A stretch of DNA of 64,000 bases from Pedobacter puniceum (GCF_009674685.1 NZ_WKJI01000001.1:1178001-1242000); one strand, 5' to 3'; positions 8,427-18,050 are shown, counted from the first letter of the stretch. Translations and numbers: made by a program. Notes: generated by a model from the sequence alone, not told the origin.

Positions 8427-9391
8427 TTGCTTTTAGCCAATATGGAAGTAATAATCATATCGGCATGTATTCTAGAATTTTCTATAAACCAAAGGTGCGT
8501 ATCCATACCACCACAAATAACACCGGCTAAGTAAATACCTTCTCTATTTGTTTCCATAGTATCGGGGTTATGTTGTGGATATTTTTTATCATCCTCGCTC
8601 ATGGCAACCCCCATTTTATTTAAAAATTCAAAATTTGGTTGGTAGCCTGTTAAAGCTAAAACAAAATCATTTTCTAAGTTTAGTTCTCCATCCGGAGTAT
8701 CAACAATAACCTCTTTTTCTTTTATTTCTTTGATGGATGATTTAAAATAAGCTTTTATAGCACCTTCTGATATTCGGTTTTGAATATCGGGTCTAACCCA
8801 ATACTTAACACGTTCGCCAATATCTTCAGCCCTGATAATCATGGTAACATCTGCTCCTTTTCTGTAACATTCTAAAGCAGCATCTACCGATGAATTACTA
8901 GCACCTACAACAATGACCTTTTGTAAGGCAAAATAATGCGGGTCTTTATAATAATGATAAACTTTTGGCAAATCCTCTCCCGGCACATTCAACAAAGCTG
9001 GTAAATCATAAAAACCGGTAGATAAGATAACATTCTTGCCTTTGTATGTATTTTTTGAGGTGATGATTTCATAATCATCCTTTTTATCTAAACTTTGTAC
9101 CTCTTCAAAAAGCTTGATATTAAGTTTAAATTTTAAAGCTACCCTGCGGTAATATTCTAACGCTTCTGAACGGCTTGGTTTTGGATTATTAGAAACAAAA
9201 GGAACATCACCAATCTCTAGCTTTTCTGAAGTAGAAAAAAAGGTCATGTTTTGCGGATAATTATAAATAGAGTTTACTAAACATCCTTTTTCTATGATGA
9301 CATAGCTAAGCCCTGCTTGCTTTGCTTTAATACCACAAGCTAAACCAATGGGGCCTCCGCCAATAATGATGATATCATAAACATCTTCCAT
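8411..9391 (-). CDS. ypdA: YpdA-family bacillithiol disulfide reductase (FAD/NADPH)
   Basis: 326-aa flavoprotein of the YpdA type, which reduces bacillithiol disulfide with NADPH in the cytosol. It has an N-terminal FAD-binding motif IIIGGGPIGLACGIKAK, the family segment FFSTSEKLEIGDVPF, a second Rossmann motif VVGASNSSVDAALE, and LALTGYQPNFEFL. It lacks the CxxC of thioredoxin reductases, as expected for YpdA. A bacillithiol pathway is common in Bacteroidota. It stands alone between terminators at 8395-8426 and 9432-9455. Confidence 0.88.
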   Translation of the reverse strand: MEDVYDIIIIGGGPIGLACGIKAKQAGLSYVIIEKGCLVNSIYNYPQNMTFFSTSEKLEIGDVPFVSNNPKPSRSEALEYYRRVALKFKLNIKLFEEVQSLDKKDDYEIITSKNTYKGKNVILSTGFYDLPALLNVPGEDLPKVYHYYKDPHYFALQKVIVVGASNSSVDAALECYRKGADVTMIIRAEDIGERVKYWVRPDIQNRISEGAIKAYFKSSIKEIKEKEVIVDTPDGELNLENDFVLALTGYQPNFEFLNKMGVAMSEDDKKYPQHNPDTMETNREGIYLAGVICGGMDTHLWFIENSRIHADMIITSILAKSKKSVV

Positions 9392-9431
9392 AATTAAACC
9401 TCTTTTCTTTTTCGAATATCGTTAAAACAAA

Positions 9432-9455
9432 AAAGCTTCCAAATTGTGGAAGCTT
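9432..9455 (-). terminator. Terminator of the transaldolase gene
   Basis: 9-bp perfect stem AAGCTTCCA/TGGAAGCTT (9433-9441 with 9447-9455) and a 5-nt loop. On the minus strand it is followed by TTTTGTTTT, downstream of the transaldolase stop at 9480. Confidence 0.8.
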
Positions 9456-9479
9456 CTAAAATTTTATTTTAATATAATT

Positions 9480-10139
9480 TTATTTACCTGCTGCCTTAGC
9501 GTGGTCTGCTAAAAACTGAGCTAAACCGTTATCAGTTAATGGGTGTTTTAATAATCCCATGATAGAAGATAAAGGTCCTGTCATTACATCGGCACCAATT
9601 TTAGCACACTCTACAATATGTACAGAATTTCTGATAGAGGCCGCTAAAATTTCTGTTTCAAATCCGTAGTTATCAAAAATTAAACGGATATCTTCAATTA
9701 AACCAAAGCTATCAGCACCAATATCATCTAAACGACCTAAGAAAGGAGAAACATAGCTTGCGCCTGCTTTAGCAGCTAAAAGCGCTTGACCAGCAGAGAA
9801 AATTAAGGTACAATTAGTTCTAATTCCTTTGCTGCTAAAGTATTTTAAAGCTTTGATACCATCTTTAATCATAGGAATTTTAACTACAATTTTAGGGTTT
9901 AAAGCAGCTAAAGCTTCACCTTCTTTTACCATACCTTCAAAATCTGTAGAAATTACTTCAGCACTAACGTTATCGTCTACTAAATCACAAATTGCTCTAT
10001 AGTGGTTTAAAACGTTCTCTTCTCCGGTAATACCTTCTTTAGCCATTAAGCTTGGGTTGGTAGTTACGCCATCTAATACGCCTAAATCTTGTGCTTCTTT
10101 AATTTGTGCAAGGTTTGCGGTATCTATAAAAAATTTCAT
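9480..10139 (-). CDS. Small transaldolase (TalC/FSA type)
   Basis: 219-aa short-form transaldolase or fructose-6-phosphate aldolase of the non-oxidative pentose phosphate pathway, with a cytosolic TIM barrel. Signatures are MKFFIDTANLAQIKEA, DGVTTNPSLMAKEG, the Schiff-base Lys in VVKIPM, TLIFSAGQALLAAKAGA and SYVSPFLGRLDDIG. The ATG at 10139 is the only sensible start. Transaldolase and F6P-aldolase activity are not separable by eye, though the Phe in LIFSAGQ is the form usual in transaldolase. Confidence 0.93.
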   Translation of the reverse strand: MKFFIDTANLAQIKEAQDLGVLDGVTTNPSLMAKEGITGEENVLNHYRAICDLVDDNVSAEVISTDFEGMVKEGEALAALNPKIVVKIPMIKDGIKALKYFSSKGIRTNCTLIFSAGQALLAAKAGASYVSPFLGRLDDIGADSFGLIEDIRLIFDNYGFETEILAASIRNSVHIVECAKIGADVMTGPLSSIMGLLKHPLTDNGLAQFLADHAKAAGK

Positions 10140-10316
10140 GTTGTTTAATTTGAAAAATGTGAATATGTATTTGGTTAATTTTTTGATTCAATATTATTGA
10201 TGTATCAATATTGATGCAAATCTATCAAAATAATCTTTTTTTAATCATTTAAATCGATTGTTTTATAAGAAAATAACAGAAAAATTAAATCTTGGTAGAA
10301 ATAAAGAAGAAAAAAA

Positions 10317-10420
10317 ATGGGCTAGCACCTTCTATCGCACCGCTACAACCTCCTACCCTTGCTGCGTTCCCACCCTGGGGGAGTTCAGAAGGAGCTGGTC
10401 GTAGAAGACTAACCCGGCAC
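10317..10420 (-). ncRNA. ffs: Small bacterial signal recognition particle RNA (4.5S-type)
   Basis: The minus strand has the conserved SRP RNA core CCAGGGTGGGAACGCAGCAAGGGTAGG (given here as its parts CCAGGGTGGGAACGC and AGCAAGGGTAGG). It is flanked by arms that pair end to end: GGGTTAGTCTTCTA with TAGAAGGTGCTAGCCC. A T-run follows the 3' end (minus strand ATTTTTTTTC), acting as terminator. The RNA pairs with Ffh to target membrane proteins. End positions are accurate to a few nucleotides. Confidence 0.93.
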
Positions 10421-10452
10421 AAAGGTATAATTTTTATGCGTTTTCATGCAAA
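10420..10452 (-). promoter_or_regulatory. Promoter of the SRP RNA
   Basis: On the minus strand TTTG (10452-10449) and TACCTTTG (10427-10420) match the Bacteroidota -33/-7 consensus (TTTG, TAnnTTTG) with 21 nt between them. The -7 element directly abuts the 5' end of the SRP RNA, so the exact 5' end may lie a few nucleotides inside. Confidence 0.7.
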
Positions 10453-10495
10453 TTTTCTTGTTTTATAAACAAGTAGCTGATTATCAAAAAGAAAA

Positions 10496-11725
10496 TTATT
10501 TTTTCTTCCGCTTTTTAAGTGGTTCTTGGGCGGCTTCTTTTAATAAACTTTTCCAATCATGAGGATTATCTTCGGAAATAGCCAAAGTTTCCTCATACTC
10601 TGTATGGCGTACTTCCATGGCTTTAATAGGGTTGGTTAAATACGTTTCTATTTCAGCTAGTATTGTTTTTTCTTCTTCACTACAAAACGAAATAGCTTTA
10701 CCACGGTTTACTCCTCTACCCGTTCGTCCTATACGATGAACATAATTTTCGGCTATATCGGGCAAATCGTAATTAATAACATAGTCTACACCTTTTACAT
10801 CTATCCCTCTAGAACTTACATCGGTAGCTATTAAAACTTTTATTTTGCCTGTTCTAAAGTTTTCCAGCACACTAAATCTATCTTTTTGTTCTTTATCTCC
10901 ATGAATGGTTGCTGTTACAATGGCTACCCTTTCCATAGCTTTTGCTACACGCTCTGCCCTAACTTTAGTTCTTACAAAAACCATCATTTTCGTTTCCGGA
11001 TTTTCCTTTATCAATCTCTCTAAAAAGAACCTTTTATCATCCATTTCAACATATATGACTGCATGGTCTACATTTTTAGAAACAGGGTCTTTGGGTGATA
11101 ATTGAATCCTTACAGGCTTATTTACCAGAGCATAAGCCAAATCTTTAATAGTTTCATTAATGGTAGCCGAAAAAAACATGGTTTGTCTTCTTCGTGGTAA
11201 AAAAGTTATGAGCTTCTGTATATCAGCATAGAAACCTTTTGCCAGCATATGGTCGGCTTCATCCAAAACCAAATAGTCTATTTTTTTAAGGTTAAGGATA
11301 CTTTTATGCACCAAATCCATAATACGGCCAGGTGTAGCAATTAAAATATCAACACCAGCTTTTATTTCTTGAAGCTGAGGATCTATATCTACTCCACCAA
11401 TAATAGCAGCTGTTTTAATGCTTGTATATTTAGCTAATTCAATAAATACATCTTGTATTTGCAAAGCTAATTCTCTGGTTGGTACCATCACTACAGCTTT
11501 CACATGTTGCTCTTGCTGATAGCGCTTCTTTTCTTGCAACATGCTAATTAAGGGTATGGCAAAAGCGGCAGTTTTCCCTGTTCCGGTTTGTGCTATAGCC
11601 AAAATATCTTGTCCAGATAAGATTTGAGGAATAGATTTAAATTGTATATCGGTAGGTTTTCTAAAACCTAGTTCTTCTAAACTTCTTTTTAACTCTGGGG
11701 ATATATGGTATTTATTGAATTTCAT
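10496..11725 (-). CDS. DEAD-box ATP-dependent RNA helicase (RhlE/CshA-like)
   Basis: 409-aa RNA helicase that remodels RNA or ribosome precursors. All SF2 DEAD-box motifs are present: Q-motif GFRKPTDIQFKSIPQ, AQTGTGKTAAF, PTRELALQ, GGVD, ATPGRIMD, DEAD in LVLDEADHML, SAT, RTKVRAER, ATDVSSRGIDVKGVDYVINYD and HRIGRTGRG. The C-terminus is short and basic (PLKKRKKK). ATG 11725 (MKFNKYHISPEL) is preferred over an upstream TTG. No operon partner. Confidence 0.93.
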   Translation of the reverse strand: MKFNKYHISPELKRSLEELGFRKPTDIQFKSIPQILSGQDILAIAQTGTGKTAAFAIPLISMLQEKKRYQQEQHVKAVVMVPTRELALQIQDVFIELAKYTSIKTAAIIGGVDIDPQLQEIKAGVDILIATPGRIMDLVHKSILNLKKIDYLVLDEADHMLAKGFYADIQKLITFLPRRRQTMFFSATINETIKDLAYALVNKPVRIQLSPKDPVSKNVDHAVIYVEMDDKRFFLERLIKENPETKMMVFVRTKVRAERVAKAMERVAIVTATIHGDKEQKDRFSVLENFRTGKIKVLIATDVSSRGIDVKGVDYVINYDLPDIAENYVHRIGRTGRGVNRGKAISFCSEEEKTILAEIETYLTNPIKAMEVRHTEYEETLAISEDNPHDWKSLLKEAAQEPLKKRKKK

Positions 11726-11773
11726 GCTGTCCAAAGGTAGCAATCTTTAAACTAATTGATTATTTTTAGCTAC

Positions 11774-14086
11774 GTGAAAAATATAATCCTCCTTATCCTT
11801 ATAGTTTGCATTAAAAGTACTTATGCCCAAAAAGTTGGATTAGTTTTTAGTGGTGGTGGTGCTAAAGGCCTTGCTCATATTGGTGTATTAAAAGCTTTAG
11901 AAGAAAATAATATCCCTGTAGATTATATTACTGGGACATCTATGGGTGCTGTAGTTGGCGCTATGTATGCAGCAGGATATTCACCAGAAGAAATAGAATA
12001 TATTGCTTTAAGCGATGAATTTCAGAATTGGGTAGCTGGCAAATACAGTAGCAATTACAGTTATTTTTATCAGAAAAAACCAGAAAACCCTTCTTTTTTT
12101 ACTGCCAAAATTCAAATAGATACAAGTTTTAATTTAAAACTTCGCTCTAACCTTATCAATGATATTCCTTTAAACTTTGCTTTAATAGAGCTGCTCTCGC
12201 AAGCATCAGCCAATGCTAAAGATAATTTTGACAACTTATTTATCCCTTACCGTTGTATGGTTTCTGATGTGCTATCACAGGAAATGATTGCACTAAAAAA
12301 AGGAAATCTCGCGGAAGCTGTTAGAGGCAGTATGACAGTCCCACTGGTTTACCGCCCAATAAAAATAGATGATAAATATGTTTTTGATGGCGGTTTGTAT
12401 AATAACTTCCCGGTTGATATAATGAAGAAAGACTTTAACCCTGATGTGATTATTGGTGCTAATGTATCTTCAAAAAACTTTACAGATTACCCCAAAGACA
12501 ACGATGATAAATTGATGAACCGCTTATTGGTTTACCTCTTTTTAAGTAAAACCGATTCTAGCGCTATTGGTAAAAACGGCATTTATATAGAGCCAGAAAT
12601 GGCTAATTATAGCGCAACTAATTTTAAACCTGTTAAAGCCATTATAGAAGCTGGTTATTTACAGACACTGGCTAATATGGAAGAAATTAAAGCCAAAATT
12701 GCCAAAAGAGTATCAAAAGAAGAAATTACTGCAAAACGTAAAGCTTTCACTAGTAAAAATCCTTACTTAACTTTTAACCAAGTAAATGTTTATGGGGTAA
12801 ATTCTAAAAAGCGCTCTTATATTAAAAACACTTTTAATTATGATAATAAGCAACTATCGCTTTTAGAAATTAAAGAGGGTTATTACAAGCTTTTAGGTGA
12901 TGATAATTTTGAAACCGTTTACCCAAGCTTAAAATTTAAACCAGAAACTAATAATTACGAATTTGATGTTCAGGTACAATCTGAAACCAATTTTAAGGTA
13001 GATTTGGGTGGTAATATTTCTAATAGGCCAATCAGCAATATTTATCTAGGTTTACAATATAACTACCTTAACAAACTGGCTTATACTTTCAATAGTAATT
13101 TTTATTCGGGTAGGTTTTACCAGTCTGCACAAAGTGCCATAAGGATTGATTTTCCTTTTAAAACGCCACTCTTCTTAGAAACAGAGTTTGTGTATAACAA
13201 TTGGGATTATTTTAGCTCTGGAGAGTTATTTGCAATTAATAACAGACCTCCAGCATTTATCAAACAATCTGATAAAAGAATAGGGCTAAAATTTGGAATC
13301 CCGATAAGTAGAAACACAGTTTTAACCCTAAATGGGGCTTATTTTCATAACCGAGATAATTACAGTCCAACAGAAAATTTTAGCGTTGGCGATATTTTAG
13401 ATAAATCAACTTTTGATGGCTTTTTATCAAGCATCAGATACACCAAAAATAAATTAAATTATAAGCAATACGCCAATACGGGCTCTTACCTGAGTTATGG
13501 TTTGTCTTATTATACCGGTACAGAAAACTATCAACCTGGTAATATTTTACGTAATACACCAGAATTTAACCTTATAATTCCTTCAGCTAATAACAGGCAA
13601 TGGTTTAAATTTGATATTAAGGCTGAAAAATTTTACCGTATATCCTCACATTATCATTTGGCTTACGTTACTGATAACGTTTACGCTAACCGACCAACCT
13701 TTACAACTTTTAAAAGTAATTTATTAAGCACAGCAGCATTTTATCCTTTACAAGACTCTAGGTCTATATTTTTAGATAATTTAAGGGCTGATAAATATTT
13801 AAGCCTAGGGATGAAACATATCTTTTTATTAAAAAGAAACTTAGATTTGCGCTTAGAAGGATATGTTTTTCAACCTTTTAACGAGGTTAATTTAAAAGGC
13901 TTACAACAAACAAAATTGGGTTCACTTTTTTCAGATAGACACCTTATAGGAGCAAGTTCTATGGTGTATCATAGTCCGGTAGGGCCAATTGCCTTAAATT
14001 TAAACTATTATCAAGATCAACCTCGTCCGTTAGGAATTTTATTCCATATTGGATATTTACTTTACAATAAAAGAGCTATAGAATGA
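11774..14086 (+). CDS. Patatin-like phospholipase with C-terminal Omp85-type barrel
   Basis: Large (about 770 aa) outer-membrane esterase/phospholipase of the PlpD kind. A GTG at 11774 gives a good signal peptide (MKNIILLILIVCIKSTYA, then Q); a TTG at 11756 is the other option. The patatin domain has the oxyanion loop FSGGGAKGLAHIG, nucleophile Ser56 in GTSMG and the catalytic Asp in FDGGLYNN. A POTRA-like segment follows (about 330-400), then a long beta-strand-rich barrel ending in YQDQPRPLGILFHIGYLLY. The next gene overlaps its stop by 4 nt, so the two are probably co-translated. Confidence 0.85.
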   Translation: MKNIILLILIVCIKSTYAQKVGLVFSGGGAKGLAHIGVLKALEENNIPVDYITGTSMGAVVGAMYAAGYSPEEIEYIALSDEFQNWVAGKYSSNYSYFYQKKPENPSFFTAKIQIDTSFNLKLRSNLINDIPLNFALIELLSQASANAKDNFDNLFIPYRCMVSDVLSQEMIALKKGNLAEAVRGSMTVPLVYRPIKIDDKYVFDGGLYNNFPVDIMKKDFNPDVIIGANVSSKNFTDYPKDNDDKLMNRLLVYLFLSKTDSSAIGKNGIYIEPEMANYSATNFKPVKAIIEAGYLQTLANMEEIKAKIAKRVSKEEITAKRKAFTSKNPYLTFNQVNVYGVNSKKRSYIKNTFNYDNKQLSLLEIKEGYYKLLGDDNFETVYPSLKFKPETNNYEFDVQVQSETNFKVDLGGNISNRPISNIYLGLQYNYLNKLAYTFNSNFYSGRFYQSAQSAIRIDFPFKTPLFLETEFVYNNWDYFSSGELFAINNRPPAFIKQSDKRIGLKFGIPISRNTVLTLNGAYFHNRDNYSPTENFSVGDILDKSTFDGFLSSIRYTKNKLNYKQYANTGSYLSYGLSYYTGTENYQPGNILRNTPEFNLIIPSANNRQWFKFDIKAEKFYRISSHYHLAYVTDNVYANRPTFTTFKSNLLSTAAFYPLQDSRSIFLDNLRADKYLSLGMKHIFLLKRNLDLRLEGYVFQPFNEVNLKGLQQTKLGSLFSDRHLIGASSMVYHSPVGPIALNLNYYQDQPRPLGILFHIGYLLYNKRAIE

Positions 14087-14625
14087 TAAAAAAATTTACC
14101 TTAATTATTTTCTTTTTATTTAGTATAACGATGGCATTTTCACAAACGCCTGAAAACTTTACTATCAAAAACTTTATCATTAAAGAAAGCTTTTTAAAAG
14201 CTGATAGAATAGCTGTTATTATTACAGATTCTCTTAAAAACCCGAGAACTACAATTAACGGAACTTATAAATTTGATATTAACGGTTTTAGTAAAGATTT
14301 AATTTTTCACGATGGTGTAGCAAATTGCGATATGTCTATTGAAAAATCTACTTTCATGTACATTAAACATGAAAACGACGAAACTAATGTTTCTAATTTA
14401 TATTACATCTATAAATCAAGCGAAAGCTTAACCCCTATTGCTATAAGTTGGTATATTTTATTGGTTATCCCTATAGGCTTAATACTACTAGGCTATATGT
14501 TTAGGAAATTGATAGGCTTAATAATTTTTATATTGATGGCTTATATATACTTTAATTATAGTAAAGGTTTATCCATCGGTACTTTTATAGAAAGTATTTT
14601 TGATGGATTAAAAAACTTATTCTAA
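14083..14625 (+). CDS. Secreted/membrane protein of unknown function
   Basis: 180 aa, not recognised. It has an N-terminal signal peptide (MIKKFTLIIFFLFSITMAFSQ) and a small beta-rich periplasmic part (about 22-120). Two hydrophobic segments near the C-terminus (about 122-140 and 143-158, ISWYILLVIPIGLILLGYMF and LIGLIIFILMAYIYF) are followed by a short tail. The ATGA overlap with the patatin gene implies co-expression and possibly a shared envelope role. Confidence 0.65.
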   Translation: MIKKFTLIIFFLFSITMAFSQTPENFTIKNFIIKESFLKADRIAVIITDSLKNPRTTINGTYKFDINGFSKDLIFHDGVANCDMSIEKSTFMYIKHENDETNVSNLYYIYKSSESLTPIAISWYILLVIPIGLILLGYMFRKLIGLIIFILMAYIYFNYSKGLSIGTFIESIFDGLKNLF

Positions 14626-14630
14626 AAAGG

Positions 14631-16958
14631 TTAGAAAGGCATACCTATACCAAACTGTATTTGCGTTGTTGAGAACCTATCGGGATTATTTGTAATGGCA
14701 TATCGGGCTTTTAAATCTCTCTTGGCTTCCCTATCAAAGTAATATTGTGTTATCCATTGCTCTGAACCTCTAAACTGCGGATCTTTAACTTTAAAACCAG
14801 CATCCAACCTAAATACAAAGAAAGAAACATCAAAACGTAAACCAACACCCGTACCAATGGCCATTTGCTCCCATAGTTTATTAAATTTAATTTGAGCACC
14901 CTCAAAGCCATTATCTCTTAATTGCCAGATATTACCAAAATCAACAAAGGTGGCTCCCTTTACTTTTGCACCGAAGAAATTATCTAAAATTTTAAAACGA
15001 TATTCTAAATTACCTTCAAATTTTAAATCTCCTAATTGGTCTATATTTCTTAGGTTCAAACGTGTAGAATCGCTTTCTAAAGAACTTCTGTTATAATTGC
15101 CAGGGCCTAAAGTACGAGCCTGCCATCCCCTAATACCACTAGAACCACCTGCAAAAAACTGCTTATCAAAAGGTAAAGTTTTTACGTTACCAAAAGAGTA
15201 ACCAATGCCAGGGTTTAACCTTACCACAAACTGCTTTTCTTGACCTAGATATCTGTAAAACCTAATATCGGTTTCTATTTTAGCAAACTGATAATATGGT
15301 ACACCTAAGAAAGTTTTTTGCCCTCTGCTGTTATCTTTACCAATAAGCTGTGCTGCCAAAGCAGCCGTGTTACCACCAACTTCTATATTACCATTAAAAA
15401 AAGTAAAATTGCTTAGGGTTGATAATCTTGCAAGATTTAAGGTATAATTATAGATAGAGCTTGATACCAATTGTGAGCGTAAGGTATTTAAAAAGAAAGC
15501 ATATCCTCTATTAATCAAATCTTGCTCTACAACAGGGTCTATCATACCTAAAGCATACTGTACATTAATAGGTGTTAAAGAGTGTAATTTATATTTGGTT
15601 TCTAACCAATCATGTGTAAAATTGGCTCCTACTGCTCTTCTTAAATACCTATCCTTTAACTCATAAATCTGAAAACTTGCACCTAATCTTGTTCTTGGGA
15701 TACCGCTATAACCAATAAAAGGTAAATTAAAAGGTGTAACCAATCTAGGGAAAGTTAAGCTTGCCCCAACTTGATAATCTCTACTTAAAAGTCTATCGTT
15801 TAAGCCTCCTGTTAAGTTCTTATCAAACTGCAAACCTCCCCTTAACTTAATTTCTAGAATCTCTGCTCCACCAAAAATATTTCTATTTTGGTAGGTTAAG
15901 CCCAAGTTAGCCCCAGTAATACTAGAGTTAAAAGTATAATCTCCATCAATACGGTTTGATTTCTTTTTTAATGGAATGATATCAATTAAGCCAATTAATT
16001 CTGTAGAATTTGGTCTCTTTCTAAAATCAATAGATACGCTTTTAAATACATTAAGCTCAAATAAACGTTGGTTTGTTAACTCAACATTTTCAATAGAATA
16101 TTGCTCGCCTTTGTTCAAGAAGATATATGGAGCTATTTTTTTAGCTTTAAAAAACCTAGAATAATCATAAAAACGGTATTGAGAATCTATCACGGCGGTA
16201 TCTCTATCTACCCCTTGTTTTATAATACCTGTACTTGGCTGTATTCTGATATAAGTATTTCCTATAGAATACTGTTGGTGTGGTATAGAGTCTGGATTTA
16301 AAATTTGTATAGTAACATTGGCTTGATTATTATTCAGGTTGGTATCTATTTCTGCTCTTACATATTGCCTGATAAAATCATAATAACCATTTTTCTTCAT
16401 CAGATTATAAATCTGATCTCTTTCATAAGCGATACTATCCTCATCTAATCTCTCGCCCGGAGTTATCCGTGTAAATTTACTTCTTTGTGCCAAATAAAGA
16501 TCTTTAATCTCCTGATTTTTAACATCGAAGCTTACATCTTTAAACTTAAATGAAGGGCCTGGGGTAGCCGTAAAACTAATGCTAGCTTTTTTCTTCTTTA
16601 CCTCAATAGCACTTTCAACTTTCGCATTTAGAAAGCCTTTGGTATTTAAAAATTTTTGTATTTGCCCTCTAGAAACCTCTACCAAAGAGCTATCTAGAAT
16701 GTGCGGTGCCTCGCCTAAATTTTTCTTTCCCTTTTTATTGAAAGTATTATAAACCCATAAGTTGAATGGAGCATTAGGTCTGATATCTAAAGAAACATAA
16801 GATTCTGCCTGTTCTTCAAACGCTTTATCTACCCCATTGATACTTAGCTTTGTGATTAAAGCTTCATTTTCTTTTAATCTTTTAGTAGACCTACAAGCAC
16901 TAAAAAATAGAGTGAAAAGAAGTAATATTGTAACAGGATAAATAATATATGCTTTCAA
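14631..16958 (-). CDS. tamL: TamL-type Omp85 lipoprotein (BamA/TamA family)
   Basis: 775-aa outer-membrane protein of the Omp85 superfamily, the Bacteroidota TamA equivalent thought to work with TamB in envelope assembly. It has a lipoprotein signal (MKAYIIYPVTILLLFTLFFSAC) with Cys at the cleavage site, then POTRA-like repeats (about 25-320), then a barrel with the family motif FAGGSSGIRGWQARTLGPG, ending in GIGMPF with a terminal Phe. The start codon is TTG (16958-16956); no ATG further in would keep the signal peptide. Its 5' end overlaps the divergent methyltransferase gene by 10 bp. Confidence 0.9.
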   Translation of the reverse strand: MKAYIIYPVTILLLFTLFFSACRSTKRLKENEALITKLSINGVDKAFEEQAESYVSLDIRPNAPFNLWVYNTFNKKGKKNLGEAPHILDSSLVEVSRGQIQKFLNTKGFLNAKVESAIEVKKKKASISFTATPGPSFKFKDVSFDVKNQEIKDLYLAQRSKFTRITPGERLDEDSIAYERDQIYNLMKKNGYYDFIRQYVRAEIDTNLNNNQANVTIQILNPDSIPHQQYSIGNTYIRIQPSTGIIKQGVDRDTAVIDSQYRFYDYSRFFKAKKIAPYIFLNKGEQYSIENVELTNQRLFELNVFKSVSIDFRKRPNSTELIGLIDIIPLKKKSNRIDGDYTFNSSITGANLGLTYQNRNIFGGAEILEIKLRGGLQFDKNLTGGLNDRLLSRDYQVGASLTFPRLVTPFNLPFIGYSGIPRTRLGASFQIYELKDRYLRRAVGANFTHDWLETKYKLHSLTPINVQYALGMIDPVVEQDLINRGYAFFLNTLRSQLVSSSIYNYTLNLARLSTLSNFTFFNGNIEVGGNTAALAAQLIGKDNSRGQKTFLGVPYYQFAKIETDIRFYRYLGQEKQFVVRLNPGIGYSFGNVKTLPFDKQFFAGGSSGIRGWQARTLGPGNYNRSSLESDSTRLNLRNIDQLGDLKFEGNLEYRFKILDNFFGAKVKGATFVDFGNIWQLRDNGFEGAQIKFNKLWEQMAIGTGVGLRFDVSFFVFRLDAGFKVKDPQFRGSEQWITQYYFDREAKRDLKARYAITNNPDRFSTTQIQFGIGMPF

Positions 16959-17704
16959 AATCTCAAATAAGTTTTATCAAATCCTTACACCAAAAAAAAT
17001 ACCGTAAAGAAAGCGGTCTTTTTTTAGTTGAAGGTATGAAATCTATAACTGAATTTTTAAACTCTCAGTATAGTGTCCAAAGTATTTATTGTTTGGCTGA
17101 TTATATCCCAAAATTGCCTAAATTATCTCAAAAACAAAAAGTTTTTGAGGTGAGTGAACAAGATTTAACTAAAATTAGCACTTTAAAAACCCCACAAGAA
17201 GCTTTAGCTATTTTAGAAATCCCACAAGAAGCCAGTTTTAATGAACTTAAAGCTGATAATGAAATTGTTTTTGTACTAGATGGCGTACAAGACCCTGGTA
17301 ATTTAGGCACCATTATAAGAACTTTAGATTGGTTTGGTTTTGATAAAATTATTTGCTCGCAAGATACTGTAGAAGTTTATAATCCAAAGGTTGTGCAAGC
17401 TACCATGGGGTCTTTAGCGAGGGTAAAAGTTGCTTATACAGATCTAAAACAACTTTTAAGCAAAGAAAAACTACCTGTTTATGGAACTTTATTAAACGGT
17501 AAAAACATTTTTGAAGTTAAATGGCCTTCATCAGGATATGTTATTTTAGGAAGCGAAGGAAATGGTATCTCTAAGGAAATCAAAGCTTTAGTTACAGAAG
17601 CTGTTACCATACCAGGTGCTGGGCATACAGAATCTTTAAATGTTGCCATTTCTGCGGCTATTTGCTGTACAGAAATAAAGAGAATTAATTACATTAAAAA
17701 TTGA
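16949..17704 (+). CDS. TrmH/SpoU-family RNA 2'-O-methyltransferase
   Basis: 251-aa SAM-dependent RNA ribose methyltransferase, probably acting on rRNA or tRNA. An N-terminal substrate-binding domain (about 1-95) is followed by the SPOUT knot motifs FVLDGVQDPGNLGTIIRT, ILGSEGNGISKE and IPGAGHTESLNVAISAAI. The ATG at 16949 overlaps the tamL start region on the other strand, so the two promoters must lie inside each other's coding sequence. The modified base cannot be named from sequence alone. Confidence 0.92.
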   Translation: MLSKSQISFIKSLHQKKYRKESGLFLVEGMKSITEFLNSQYSVQSIYCLADYIPKLPKLSQKQKVFEVSEQDLTKISTLKTPQEALAILEIPQEASFNELKADNEIVFVLDGVQDPGNLGTIIRTLDWFGFDKIICSQDTVEVYNPKVVQATMGSLARVKVAYTDLKQLLSKEKLPVYGTLLNGKNIFEVKWPSSGYVILGSEGNGISKEIKALVTEAVTIPGAGHTESLNVAISAAICCTEIKRINYIKN

Positions 17705-17730
17705 CTTGTATTAAAATTTTACTATTTTTG
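17701..17730 (+). promoter_or_regulatory. Promoter of tRNA-Cys
   Basis: TTG (17701-17703) and TATTTTTG (17723-17730, matching TAnnTTTG) are 19 nt apart and about 17 nt upstream of the tRNA. It overlaps the end of the preceding methyltransferase gene. Confidence 0.6.
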
Positions 17731-17747
17731 CAGTCCTTAAAAGAAAA

Positions 17748-17818
17748 GGTCGAGTGGCCGAGTGGCTAGGCAGAGGTCTGCAAAACCTTGTACAGCGGTT
17801 CGAATCCGCTCTCGACCT
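17748..17818 (+). tRNA. tRNA-Cys (anticodon GCA)
   Basis: 71-nt cloverleaf. Acceptor GGTCGAG pairs with CTCGACC, the anticodon loop is CTGCAAA with GCA, and the T arm contains GGTTCGAATCC. The CCA end is not encoded in full. Confidence 0.96.
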
Positions 17819-17847
17819 CATTTAAAATTTTATATATAAAAAAAGTC

Positions 17848-18021
17848 ATGGCAGTAACGCGTTTAAAAAGAAAAGACAGAAGAAATAAGACCGTTTCACG
17901 TCTTGAAGTTCAGTTTCTTAAGAATGCTTCTAACATTGAAGTAGGAAGTCGTTCTAAAGAAGGAAGAAGTCAAGTTGTTAAAAACAATGAAGTATTAGCT
18001 TCATTAAACGCATCTAAATAA
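17848..18021 (+). CDS. Small basic conserved protein, function unknown
   Basis: 57-aa, Lys/Arg-rich protein beginning MAVTRLKRKDRRNKTVSRLE. The ATG 17848 start lies just after tRNA-Cys; a longer reading would run through the tRNA and is unlikely. Its basic N-terminus could bind RNA or the ribosome, but that is inference. A strong terminator follows at 18051-18083, so it is probably made from the tRNA-Cys transcript. Confidence 0.75.
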   Translation: MAVTRLKRKDRRNKTVSRLEVQFLKNASNIEVGSRSKEGRSQVVKNNEVLASLNASK

Positions 18022-18050
18022 TTCGATAGAATTAATATCTTCTAAGATTT

